Shown here one piece after another: positions 10,639 to 18,006 of a stretch of DNA of 64,000 bases (the first letter of the stretch is position 1; every line of letters begins with the position of its first letter). Under the pieces are notes generated by a model. It was not told where the DNA came from and ran no database searches. It was given only the letters and a program-made list of their open reading frames with translations. This stretch comes from Sphingomonas sp. Leaf21 (GTDB taxonomy: Bacteria > Pseudomonadota > Alphaproteobacteria > Sphingomonadales > Sphingomonadaceae). The stretch is from assembly GCF_916858675.1 (NCBI RefSeq), contig NZ_CAKASM010000020.1:1-64000 (forward strand), written 5' to 3'. Both the position numbers and the translations under genes were made by a program.

Positions 10639-10655
10639 ACCTGTCAGATAGCTAT
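10639..10655. promoter_or_regulatory. candidate operator copy 2, upstream of the TonB receptor gene
   Basis: The plus strand reads ACCTGTCAGATAGCTAT. ACCTNTCAGATAG is shared with the palindrome at 5708-5726 (12 of 13 positions identical). It lies 38-54 bases before the receptor ATG, where an operator would act on its promoter. Confidence 0.45.
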
Positions 10656-10660
10656 GCCGT

Positions 10661-10680
10661 CTTTCAGACCTATATGAAAG
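10661..10680. promoter_or_regulatory. candidate operator copy 3, quasi-palindromic
   Basis: CTTTCAGACCTATATGAAAG has inverted ends, CTTTCA and TGAAAG. Its reverse complement contains CTTTCATATAGGT, which differs at one position from CTTTCAGATAGGT at 5712-5724. It lies about 60-80 bases before the receptor ATG and 5 bases from copy 2. Confidence 0.45.
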
Positions 10681-10716
10681 GTCGGCCGACTATGCCGATC
10701 GGCTCTCGCACTTGGC

Positions 10717-11478
10717 CTACCAGCAGGAATAACCGCCATCGGCCAGTACGATGCTGCCGGTCATCAGGCTGGCGGCGTCGCTGGCCAGGAAGTGGACGAT
10801 CGACGCGACTTCGCGCGCCTCGCCGAGCCGCGCCTGCGGCGTTCCGTCGATCCAGCGGCGATACATCTCGCTCGATCGGTCCGCGAAAGCGTTGAGCGGT
10901 GTCGCGATATAGGTCGGTGCGACCGCGTTGACGCGCACGCCCCGATCGGCCCATTCGGCGGCCAGGCTCTTGGTCAACTGGTGTACCGCCGCCTTGGACG
11001 CGTTGTAATAGCTTTGCGGTTGCGGGCGGTTGACGATGAACCCCGACATGGAGCCGATATTGACGATCGCGCCCTTGCCCCTGGCCAGCATGTGCCGCCC
11101 GAAGGCCCGCGCGCACCAGAAGGTGCCGTTCAGATTGACGTCGAGGACGTTCAGCCAATGCTCGTCGGCGACCTCCTCGGCGGCGGTCTCGCTGCGCGCG
11201 ATGCCGGCATTGTTGACGAGAATATCGGCGCCGCCCAATCGGTCGGCGATGGCGCTCACCTCGGCGCTGCGCGTGACGTCGAGCACCACCCCCTCTACGT
11301 CATAGCCCTTGTCGCGCAAGTCGGTCAGGCCGCGTTCCAGGATCGCCTCGTCGCGGTCGGCGATGGTCACGCGCGCACCGAATTCGGCCAGCGCATCGGC
11401 ACAGGCCAGGCCGATTCCCTGGCCGCCGCCGGTCACGAAGGCGGTGCGGCCATCCAGGCACAAACGGTTTGCGTACAT
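10717..11478 (-). CDS. SDR-family NAD(P)-dependent oxidoreductase
   Basis: Classical short-chain dehydrogenase of 253 aa. The nucleotide-binding motif TGGGQGIG is at residues 16-23, NNAGIA is near 90, and the catalytic YNASK has an upstream serine. The C-terminus ends GGYSCW, as in many hexose/polyol-type SDRs with GG near the end. It starts 11 bases after the carboxylesterase stop, so the two are co-transcribed. Its likely role is to oxidise an alcohol or ketone released by the esterase; the substrate is unknown. Confidence 0.93.
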   Translation of the reverse strand: MYANRLCLDGRTAFVTGGGQGIGLACADALAEFGARVTIADRDEAILERGLTDLRDKGYDVEGVVLDVTRSAEVSAIADRLGGADILVNNAGIARSETAAEEVADEHWLNVLDVNLNGTFWCARAFGRHMLARGKGAIVNIGSMSGFIVNRPQPQSYYNASKAAVHQLTKSLAAEWADRGVRVNAVAPTYIATPLNAFADRSSEMYRRWIDGTPQARLGEAREVASIVHFLASDAASLMTGSIVLADGGYSCW

Positions 11479-11489
11479 CGGGGCGCTCC

Positions 11490-12974
11490 TCAGGGCAGAA
11501 AGTCGGCGGCGGCCATGCGCGGCTCATGCACCACGGCATCGGCGGCGATCCGATAGACCTGGCGGGTCTCCCGGTCGAACGGCGCCCAGGGCAATGTCCC
11601 GTCACGCGCGAAATCGACCCATAGCCGGTGGGTGCGATCGGCCAGCGCCTGTGGCGGGTTCTCGCCGAGCAGCCCGGTCGGGCCCGTGGTCGAGGCGAGC
11701 GAGTCGAAGACGAACGGCAATTCGACGGCATGGCATGCGCCGAGCTCGCCGCGAAAGGCGGGCGACCGCCAATCGAACTCATAGACATGGGTTCGCCCGC
11801 GATGCTCCTCGGCGAACCGCCGTGCGGGCCAGCGGAAGACCAGATCGCTCATCGCCTCGGTCAGGGCCATCCCCGCCGGGCGGTGCCGCGCGCCATAGGC
11901 ATTGAGGACGCGCCACGCCTTGGGCTGCGACCGGCGCAGCACGAACCACGCAAGCAGGCGACCGATCCTGGCGCGGACGCCGCTCGGCACGAGGTAGAGG
12001 TTCATCTCCTCCGCATTGCTGCCGATCAATATGTCGATCTCCGCGCCCGCACCCTTGCGCAGCGCATCGAGCGGCGGCTCGGGCAGGACGTCGTCGCCAT
12101 GGACGGGCACGAACCGGCTGATGCCGAACACGGGTTCGCGGCCCTCCGCATCGCGAAGGTCGATCCGCGCGGTCGGGGCGGATACCGTCTCCACGGCGGC
12201 GAGCATGTCCTCGGTCGATATCGCGGCGAAGCCTTCGCGGGTCGGCGCGATCCGCAGAAGCTTGGCGAGCCTGTCGACCAGTCGGCGCGCGACCGGGATC
12301 GGGCGGGTCATCGCGCCGTGTCCGCTCTGGATGATCGCACGCCGGAACAATTCCTTGGCCAGAGGAGAGGTGACCAGATCGGCGATGGCCATCGCCCCCG
12401 CGGACTCGCCGAACAGCGTGATATTGGCTGGATCCCCGCCGAATGCGGCAATCTCCGAGCGCACCCAGGCGAGCGCCGCAAGCATGTCGCGCAGTCCCAG
12501 ATTGGTAGGAATGCTGGGGATCGGCAGGAAACCGTCGACCCCCATGCGATAATTGATCGCGACATAGACGATCCCGTCACGCGCGAAACTGGCGCCGTTC
12601 TGGACGCTCGCATCCTTGCTGCCCACGATGAAGCCACCGCCATGCACGAACACCATGACCGGAAGGCCGGTCCGGTCGTCGGCCGGACGCAACACGTTCA
12701 GCGTCAGATAGTCGTCACCCTTCACCCAACCGGTTCCGATCAGCGGCGCGGCGTCCAGCCCCGGCGCGGCGCGCGTCACCTGCGGTGCGTTGGCGCCGGG
12801 CACTATATCGGTTCGCACGTCGCCCCACGGCGCGGCAGGGGACGGCGGCGCGAATCGCTTCGCCCCGACCGGCGCGGCGGCATAAGGGAGGTCGAGAAAG
12901 TGGCGCACGCCGTCCTTGACCGTCCCATGGACGGGGCCCCGCGTGGTTTCGACGCGATCGTGATCGTTCAACAT
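11490..12974 (-). CDS. type B carboxylesterase
   Basis: Alpha/beta hydrolase of 494 aa in the carboxylesterase/cholinesterase family. The N-terminal region GPVHG...GVRHFLDLPYAAAPVG is followed by the oxyanion hole HGGGF and the nucleophile elbow GESAGAMA. Catalytic Glu and His lie in the C-terminal half. No signal peptide is apparent, so the enzyme is probably cytoplasmic and would cleave an ester after import. It is the first gene of the run and is separated from tRNA-Cys by 113 bases. No copy of the shared operator motif was found in front of it. Confidence 0.9.
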   Translation of the reverse strand: MLNDHDRVETTRGPVHGTVKDGVRHFLDLPYAAAPVGAKRFAPPSPAAPWGDVRTDIVPGANAPQVTRAAPGLDAAPLIGTGWVKGDDYLTLNVLRPADDRTGLPVMVFVHGGGFIVGSKDASVQNGASFARDGIVYVAINYRMGVDGFLPIPSIPTNLGLRDMLAALAWVRSEIAAFGGDPANITLFGESAGAMAIADLVTSPLAKELFRRAIIQSGHGAMTRPIPVARRLVDRLAKLLRIAPTREGFAAISTEDMLAAVETVSAPTARIDLRDAEGREPVFGISRFVPVHGDDVLPEPPLDALRKGAGAEIDILIGSNAEEMNLYLVPSGVRARIGRLLAWFVLRRSQPKAWRVLNAYGARHRPAGMALTEAMSDLVFRWPARRFAEEHRGRTHVYEFDWRSPAFRGELGACHAVELPFVFDSLASTTGPTGLLGENPPQALADRTHRLWVDFARDGTLPWAPFDRETRQVYRIAADAVVHEPRMAAADFLP

Positions 12975-13087
12975 GCGCCGAACGGTACACGCTCATCGCG
13001 CTATCGGAAGAACCCGCCCCTTTGCCGGTCAGCACATTCTGCTTGCCGTTCCGCCTCATGGGTGGCGGCAACACGGGTATCGTCATC

Positions 13088-13161
13088 TGGAGGCGCGACC
13101 GGGAATCGAACCCGGGTGCAAGGATTTGCAGTCCTCTGCGTCACCACTCCGCCATCGCGCC
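13088..13161 (-). tRNA. tRNA-Cys (GCA)
   Basis: Read on the minus strand, the acceptor GGCGCGA (13161-13155) pairs with TCGCGCC (13098-13092). The anticodon loop CTGCAAA carries anticodon GCA, the T-arm contains GGTTCGATTCC, and CCA is encoded at 13090-13088. The cloverleaf is complete at 74 bases. Confidence 0.95.
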
Positions 13162-13549
13162 TCGATGCGTGGGAGGCGGGCGTTTCTGCGGTTTTTGATC
13201 CGCTGTCAACCGCGAGTAGGCCGTCGTCCTCAAAAAGTACGCCCTTTTGTCGATTCGGACCGGCTTGAGGCCAAGCGCCCCATGGGCTGGAGAAGCAGGG
13301 CACCGACCTCAAGGCGCTGCCAAATATCAGGGCTCCGCAGACCATCGGCGGAGTCTTGGAATATGACGCGCGCCGCCTGCCCGGATCGGCCATCGGGCGT
13401 GGCCCAGTCGAGACGCGATGGCGAGAGGGGCGCCTGATCGGCTTTGGTCAATCGGCCCCTTTTTGGGACAATTCAATTGATTAGCCGCTGGTCTTGATCC
13501 CGTGTGGTCGTGCAGGAGGCCTGTCCTAATAATCGCTTGGGAGGGCGAG
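13162..13549. other. intergenic region, no gene recognised
   Basis: This 388-bp region between tRNA-Cys and the OpgC-like gene has no open frame with recognisable features. It probably holds the tRNA promoter and the promoter of the downstream gene. No repeat of the tRNA end was seen, so there is no sign of an integration site. Confidence 0.4.
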
Positions 13550-14644
13550 ATGGCGAGCGGCGGAATTGAGCGCGAGACGCGGCTGGATATCATCCGCGGC
13601 TTTGCCATGCTCGTCATCGCGATCAACCATGTCAGCGTAGCCTTCCGGATCTACGGCCTCGAATATATCGACATCCCGACGCCAACGCATCTGGGCTACT
13701 CTTCGTCGGCGGCAACGTTCGTCGCGATGTCGGGATATATGGTCGGCTTCGTGTACAGTCGGAGGCGGGATGGCGCCCGAGCCGTATTGCAACGTGCGCG
13801 CAAGCTGTACGTGTATAATCTCCTATTGTTCTTGGCGACATTGCCGCTCCTGGCCTTGATGAGCCCCCATGAGGCCTCGTCCTGGCATGCGGAAACGTTG
13901 CAGGAACGGCCATGGCTCGGGCTATTGCAGTTTCTCACGCTGTTGCGTGCGCCGGCGCTTCTGGATGTGCTCCAGCTCTACGTCATATTGATGATCTTGA
14001 CCCCTGCCGCGCTGTGGCTCCATCGGCGATCTGCGACGTCACTCGTAGCATTGTCGGTTGGGGTCTGGGCCTTATGCCAGCTCGCCGCCGCGTTGCGGCT
14101 GTTCGATCCCAAGATATTCGAATGGAACTTCAATCCCGCCGCGTGGCAGATCGTGTTCTTCTTGCCCATGGTATTTGGTTCAGCTCGGGGGCATGAAATC
14201 ACGTTCCGATATTTTCACCGCAATTGGATCGCTGTCGCCGCGCTTTTCACGGCGGTGATTGCATTTGCGCTGCTCAAGGTTTTGCATGTCGAGCAGGCGA
14301 TTCCCGATTACGCCCTTCTAACGTCCAAAGGTAACATGGGAGCTCTGCGTCTTATGCACGCGGCGCTGATCATGTTCTTTTATGGCGGTCTGCTGGCGCT
14401 CGTCCCCGCCCTTTCGAAAATCGCGCCGTTGCGAGCGCTCGCATGTATCGGGCGGCATACTTTGCCTTGCTATGTCGTAAGCGCGTGGCTGACCTACGCG
14501 CTGGCTGCGGTTTGGAGCCGATATAGCGGTGCCTACACGACCTATCTGCTGGCGGCGGCATTTTCCGCCTTCATGACTTTCGTCGTCGCCTCATTGGCCG
14601 ATGCCCGACGTAAGCGCAGAACCGCTTCGGCGATGATGTCCTGA
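13550..14644 (+). CDS. opgC: OpgC-like membrane acyltransferase
   Basis: Polytopic membrane protein of 364 aa with about ten hydrophobic segments. The opening RLDIIRGFAMLVIAINH, then ATFVAMSGYMVGFVY and LLDVLQLYVILMILTPAAL, are hallmarks of OpgC/MdoC, which adds succinyl groups to osmoregulated periplasmic glucans. The ATG at 13550 has GGGAGGGCGAG just upstream; a longer frame from 13502 has no such site. The gene has visibly more A/T than its neighbours (runs such as tgtataatctcctattgttc). No opgG or opgH is nearby, so the acceptor polymer may differ from the E. coli one. Confidence 0.8.
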   Translation: MASGGIERETRLDIIRGFAMLVIAINHVSVAFRIYGLEYIDIPTPTHLGYSSSAATFVAMSGYMVGFVYSRRRDGARAVLQRARKLYVYNLLLFLATLPLLALMSPHEASSWHAETLQERPWLGLLQFLTLLRAPALLDVLQLYVILMILTPAALWLHRRSATSLVALSVGVWALCQLAAALRLFDPKIFEWNFNPAAWQIVFFLPMVFGSARGHEITFRYFHRNWIAVAALFTAVIAFALLKVLHVEQAIPDYALLTSKGNMGALRLMHAALIMFFYGGLLALVPALSKIAPLRALACIGRHTLPCYVVSAWLTYALAAVWSRYSGAYTTYLLAAAFSAFMTFVVASLADARRKRRTASAMMS

Positions 14645-14831
14645 TCATGCCCGCGTGGCTGCGGATGGTCATTCGCGCACCCTGCTCAGCGCTATGATCC
14701 GGTCGATCTCGCCAAATTGCGGCAGGCGCACTAACCAGTCCGCTTGGCGGATATGGCCTTGCGCGATAGAAGCGGCGGGAACCAATTTAGTGTATTGCAC
14801 AACTAAAACGGCTGTGCGACAGGGATGAGCC

Positions 14832-15500
14832 ATGATGACGACCAGCACTGACTCCTCGAATTTCAACGCGATGCGGCACGCGATGGTGGCTAGCCAGTTG
14901 CGCACCACCGCCGTCAGTGACCAGCGGGTCGTGGCCGCGATGGCGCGCCTTCCGCGCGAGGACTTCACGCCCGAGGCACTGCGCCCGGTCGCCTATCGCG
15001 ACGGCACGCTGGACCTCGGCCACGGTCGTGCGATCAACCTGCCGATGGCGACGGGTCGCCTGCTGACCGAGGCCTATCTGGAGTCCGGGGATCGCGTGCT
15101 GCTGATCGGCGCCGCCACCGGCTACACGGCCGCGCTGCTGTCCGGCATCGTCGCCGATGTCGTCGCGGTCGAGGAGCAGCCCGAACTGGTCGCCGCCGCG
15201 CGCACCGCGCTGGCGGGCGAGAGCAATGTCACGCTGGTCGAAGCGCCGCTGACCGCGGGCCACGAAGCGGGCGCGCCATATGACGTGCTGGTGATTGACG
15301 GCGCGGTCGAGGACCTGCCTGCCGCCCTGGTCGAGCAGGTCAAGATCGGCGGCCGCATCGTCACCGGTCTGGTCGAGAACGGCGTCACCCGACTGGCCAG
15401 CGGTCGCCGGACCGAAGGCGGCCACGGCGTCCGCGCCTTCGCCGATGCCGAATGCACCATCCTGCCGGGCTTCGCCCGTCCTCGCGTCTTCCAGTTCTGA
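14832..15500 (+). CDS. pcm: protein-L-isoaspartate O-methyltransferase family protein
   Basis: SAM-dependent methyltransferase of 222 aa in the PCMT family. The N-terminus NAMRHAMVASQLRTTAVSD and VAAMARLPREDFTP match the family. The SAM-binding motif is VLLIGAATGYTAALLS, degenerate compared with EIGTGSGY of canonical Pcm. Sphingomonads keep this gene immediately before tolC, here 6 bases apart, so it is the first gene of an envelope operon. The altered SAM loop leaves open whether it repairs isoaspartate or methylates something else. Confidence 0.85.
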   Translation: MMTTSTDSSNFNAMRHAMVASQLRTTAVSDQRVVAAMARLPREDFTPEALRPVAYRDGTLDLGHGRAINLPMATGRLLTEAYLESGDRVLLIGAATGYTAALLSGIVADVVAVEEQPELVAAARTALAGESNVTLVEAPLTAGHEAGAPYDVLVIDGAVEDLPAALVEQVKIGGRIVTGLVENGVTRLASGRRTEGGHGVRAFADAECTILPGFARPRVFQF

Positions 15501-15506
15501 GGGACC

Positions 15507-17027
15507 ATGCGCCTGCACCTGACGTCTTCGCTCACCTCCGGCGTTCTGATCGGCTCGGCTTTGTTGCTGGCCGGAGCGGCTTCGGCGGAGACATTGCGCG
15601 AGGCGATGGTGCGGGCGTACCAGTCAAACCCGGCGATCACCGGTCAGCGCGCGGCGCAGCGCGCCACCGATGAGAATGTCCCGATCGCGCGGGCCAGCGG
15701 CCTGCCGTCGCTCCAGTCGCAGGCGCAGATCACCGACAATATCGTCGTCGCGAACAACAACTTCCTCAACCCTGAACGGCTCGGGACCGGCGCACTGCAA
15801 TTGTCGGTGCCGCTGTATCAGGGCGGGGCGGTCAAGAACGCGGTGCGCGCCGCGGAGACGCGGGTCGATGCCGGGCGGGCGCAGCTTCGCGGGGTGGAGG
15901 CCGATCTCTTCACCAATGTCGTTGCCACCTATATGAACGTCATCCGCGACGAGGCAATCGTCAATCTCAACACGGTCAACGTCAATGTGCTCCAGACGAA
16001 CCTGCGCGCCTCGCGCGACCGGTTCCAGGTCGGCGATCTGACACGTACCGACGTCGCGCAGTCGGAGGCGCGTCTGGCGCAGGCGCGCGCACAGCTTCAG
16101 TCGGCCCAGGCCAATCTGATCTCCAGCCGGGAGAATTATGTCGCGGTGGTCGGCGTCGCGCCGGTCGGTCTCGAACAGCCGCCCGCGCTCCCGATGCTGC
16201 CCGCTTCGCCCAATCAGGCGGTGGCGGTCGCGCTCGACCAGAATCCGCAATTGATCGCGGCGCGCCGGTCGGCGGACGCCACGCGCTATGACATCGGCGT
16301 CGCGCGTGCCAACCGACTGCCCCGGATCGCGGCGGTATCGAGCGGGAATTACTTCAACTATCTCGGTTCGCTCAACGTGCCGAACGTCCCGACATCGGGA
16401 ATCAACGCCACCGTCGGCGCGCAGCTGACCCTGCCGTTGTTCCAGGGCGGCCGTCCTGCGGCGCAGGTCCGCCAGGCAGAGGCGCTGCGCGGCCAGGCGC
16501 TGGAGAATGCGACCGGCACCGAGCGGCAGGTCGTGGCGCAGGTCCGCTCCGCCTATGCGGTGTGGCAGTCGTCGCAACAGGTCATCCAGTCCGCCGAGTC
16601 GGCCGTCCAGGCCAATTCCTTGTCGCTGGAGGGCGTGCGCGCGGAGAACAGCGTCGGCACGCGCACGGTGCTCGACATACTCAATGCCGAGCAGGAACTG
16701 CTCAACAGCCAGGTGACGTTGGTGACCGCCAGGCGTGACGCCTATGTCGCCGGTTTCGCGCTGATCGCCGCGATGGGCAATGCCGAGGCGCGGGACCTGG
16801 GGCTCGACGGCGGCGCGCTCTACGATCCGGTCGCCAATTATCGGCGGGTCCGCAACAAGATCAGCGATTGGGGCGGGGACGGCGAGCCCGAGCCGGTGGC
16901 CGGTACGACGGCGGGAACACCCGCGCAAACCGCTGCAATCACACGTCCTCTCGACGCAGATGTGAACGCGCCTGTTGACAGGAGCCCCGCATTAACCACA
17001 GGTGCATCGGCACCGAGCCGGCAATGA
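15507..17027 (+). CDS. tolC: TolC-family outer-membrane channel protein
   Basis: Outer-membrane efflux channel of 506 aa. The signal peptide ends at ASA before ETLREAM. Two outer-membrane-efflux repeats rich in Gln, Ala and Arg coiled-coil helices follow, including QVGDLTRTDVAQSEARLAQA and the mirrored ENSVGTRTVLDILNAEQELL. The C-terminal tail is a low-complexity Pro/Thr/Ala extension. It forms the exit duct for type I secretion and RND/MFS pumps. It lies between the PCMT and PopZ genes in one transcription unit. Confidence 0.95.
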   Translation: MRLHLTSSLTSGVLIGSALLLAGAASAETLREAMVRAYQSNPAITGQRAAQRATDENVPIARASGLPSLQSQAQITDNIVVANNNFLNPERLGTGALQLSVPLYQGGAVKNAVRAAETRVDAGRAQLRGVEADLFTNVVATYMNVIRDEAIVNLNTVNVNVLQTNLRASRDRFQVGDLTRTDVAQSEARLAQARAQLQSAQANLISSRENYVAVVGVAPVGLEQPPALPMLPASPNQAVAVALDQNPQLIAARRSADATRYDIGVARANRLPRIAAVSSGNYFNYLGSLNVPNVPTSGINATVGAQLTLPLFQGGRPAAQVRQAEALRGQALENATGTERQVVAQVRSAYAVWQSSQQVIQSAESAVQANSLSLEGVRAENSVGTRTVLDILNAEQELLNSQVTLVTARRDAYVAGFALIAAMGNAEARDLGLDGGALYDPVANYRRVRNKISDWGGDGEPEPVAGTTAGTPAQTAAITRPLDADVNAPVDRSPALTTGASAPSRQ

Positions 17028-17054
17028 CGTCGGCAGGGGTCCTGGGGGGCTTCA

Positions 17055-17660
17055 ATGGGGATTGCGGTCATGGGTGATGTCAGCGCCGAGCCGTCGATGG
17101 AGGAAATTCTCTCCTCGATCAAAAGGATCATCGCCGAGGAGGGAGAGGTGCCTGCGCGTCAGCGTCGCCAGCCGCGCCCCGTCCCCGCGCCGGTCGACGA
17201 GGGCGAATCGCCCGAGGTGCTGGAGCTGAGCGACCCGATGCCGCTCCGCATGAAGGTTGAGGCCGCCGCCGCCCGTGCCGCCGAATCGGCGCTTCGCCCG
17301 ATGGTCGAAGCGGCGATGGCTCCCGCGCCGGAGCCGGTCCAGCAGGTCGCCGCGCCGCAGCCCGCCCCGGTCGCCACGCCCGCCCCGACGGCCCCGGCCG
17401 CCAAGGTCGAGGCACCGTCCAATGTCATTAGCGAAGAGGCGATCGTGTCGCCTCGCGCGGCTCAAGCCAGCCGTGGTTCTCTGGAGGCGCTCAGCCGCAT
17501 GATGGTCAAGCCCGAACCGAGCAGCGACGGCACCCTGGAAGGTCTGGTCCGCGAGATGCTCCGTCCCATGCTGCGTGAGTGGCTGGACAGCAATCTGCCG
17601 TCGATGGTCGAATCGATGGTCGCCCGCGAAATCGCACGGATCACGCGCGAAGGGCACTAG
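17055..17660 (+). CDS. popZ: PopZ-type polar organising protein (DUF2497)
   Basis: Acidic, proline-rich protein of 201 aa with PopZ architecture. A short N-terminal helix has EPSMEEILSSIKRIIAEE, a disordered Pro/Ala/Val linker spans about residues 30-130, and the C-terminal helices include LEGLVREMLRPMLREWLD and LPSMVESMVAREIARI. PopZ forms a polar mesh that anchors chromosome centromeres and signalling proteins in Alphaproteobacteria. The ATG at 17055 has GGGGGG 4-9 bases upstream; the internal ATG at 17070 is an alternative. It follows tolC by 27 bases. Confidence 0.88.
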   Translation: MGIAVMGDVSAEPSMEEILSSIKRIIAEEGEVPARQRRQPRPVPAPVDEGESPEVLELSDPMPLRMKVEAAAARAAESALRPMVEAAMAPAPEPVQQVAAPQPAPVATPAPTAPAAKVEAPSNVISEEAIVSPRAAQASRGSLEALSRMMVKPEPSSDGTLEGLVREMLRPMLREWLDSNLPSMVESMVAREIARITREGH

Positions 17661-17693
17661 GCCCCCCGATCGACATTCAACCATGCCTGTCCA

Positions 17694-17893
17694 TCCCTCG
17701 CCCCTCCTAGAGGGGAGAGGGTTGCGCAGACTTGGTCTTTGCGTAGCAAAGGCCTAGTCGGAGCTGGGTGAGGGGTGAAGCGCTCGAAGAGCGCGCGAGC
17801 CTTGAGGCTCGCTCAACCCCTCACCCAAGCTGCGCTAGCCAGCACGCTGGCAAGCTTCGCTAACCCTCTCCCCTGTCCAGGGGAGAGGGGAGA
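17694..17893. repeat. 200-bp nested inverted-repeat element
   Basis: Three levels of perfect inverted repeats are nested. The outer arm is GGGGAGAGGGTT (17712-17723) with AACCCTCTCCCC (17862-17873). The middle arm is GGGTGAGGGGT (17766-17776) with ACCCCTCACCC (17816-17826). The central hairpin is GCGAGCC (17795-17801) with GGCTCGC (17806-17812). Small hairpins also flank the outer arms. It lies between popZ and the LOV kinase gene and would fold into a multi-arm structure in RNA, possibly a terminator or dispersed intergenic element. Confidence 0.8.
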
Positions 17894-18006
17894 ATAACCT
17901 GAATGTCGATCCGGCCTAAGTCCTTCATGACGCCGCGGTTCCGTCGTTTCGGGGTAACGTCCGGGCGCAGGACGGAACCGTGCGCGCCGCGCTGGGTTCG
18001 GTGGTC

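Noticed and set aside
13088..13161. tRNA-Cys as an integration site for the neighbouring cluster
   Set aside because: No integrase and no direct repeat of the tRNA 3' end were found in the window.
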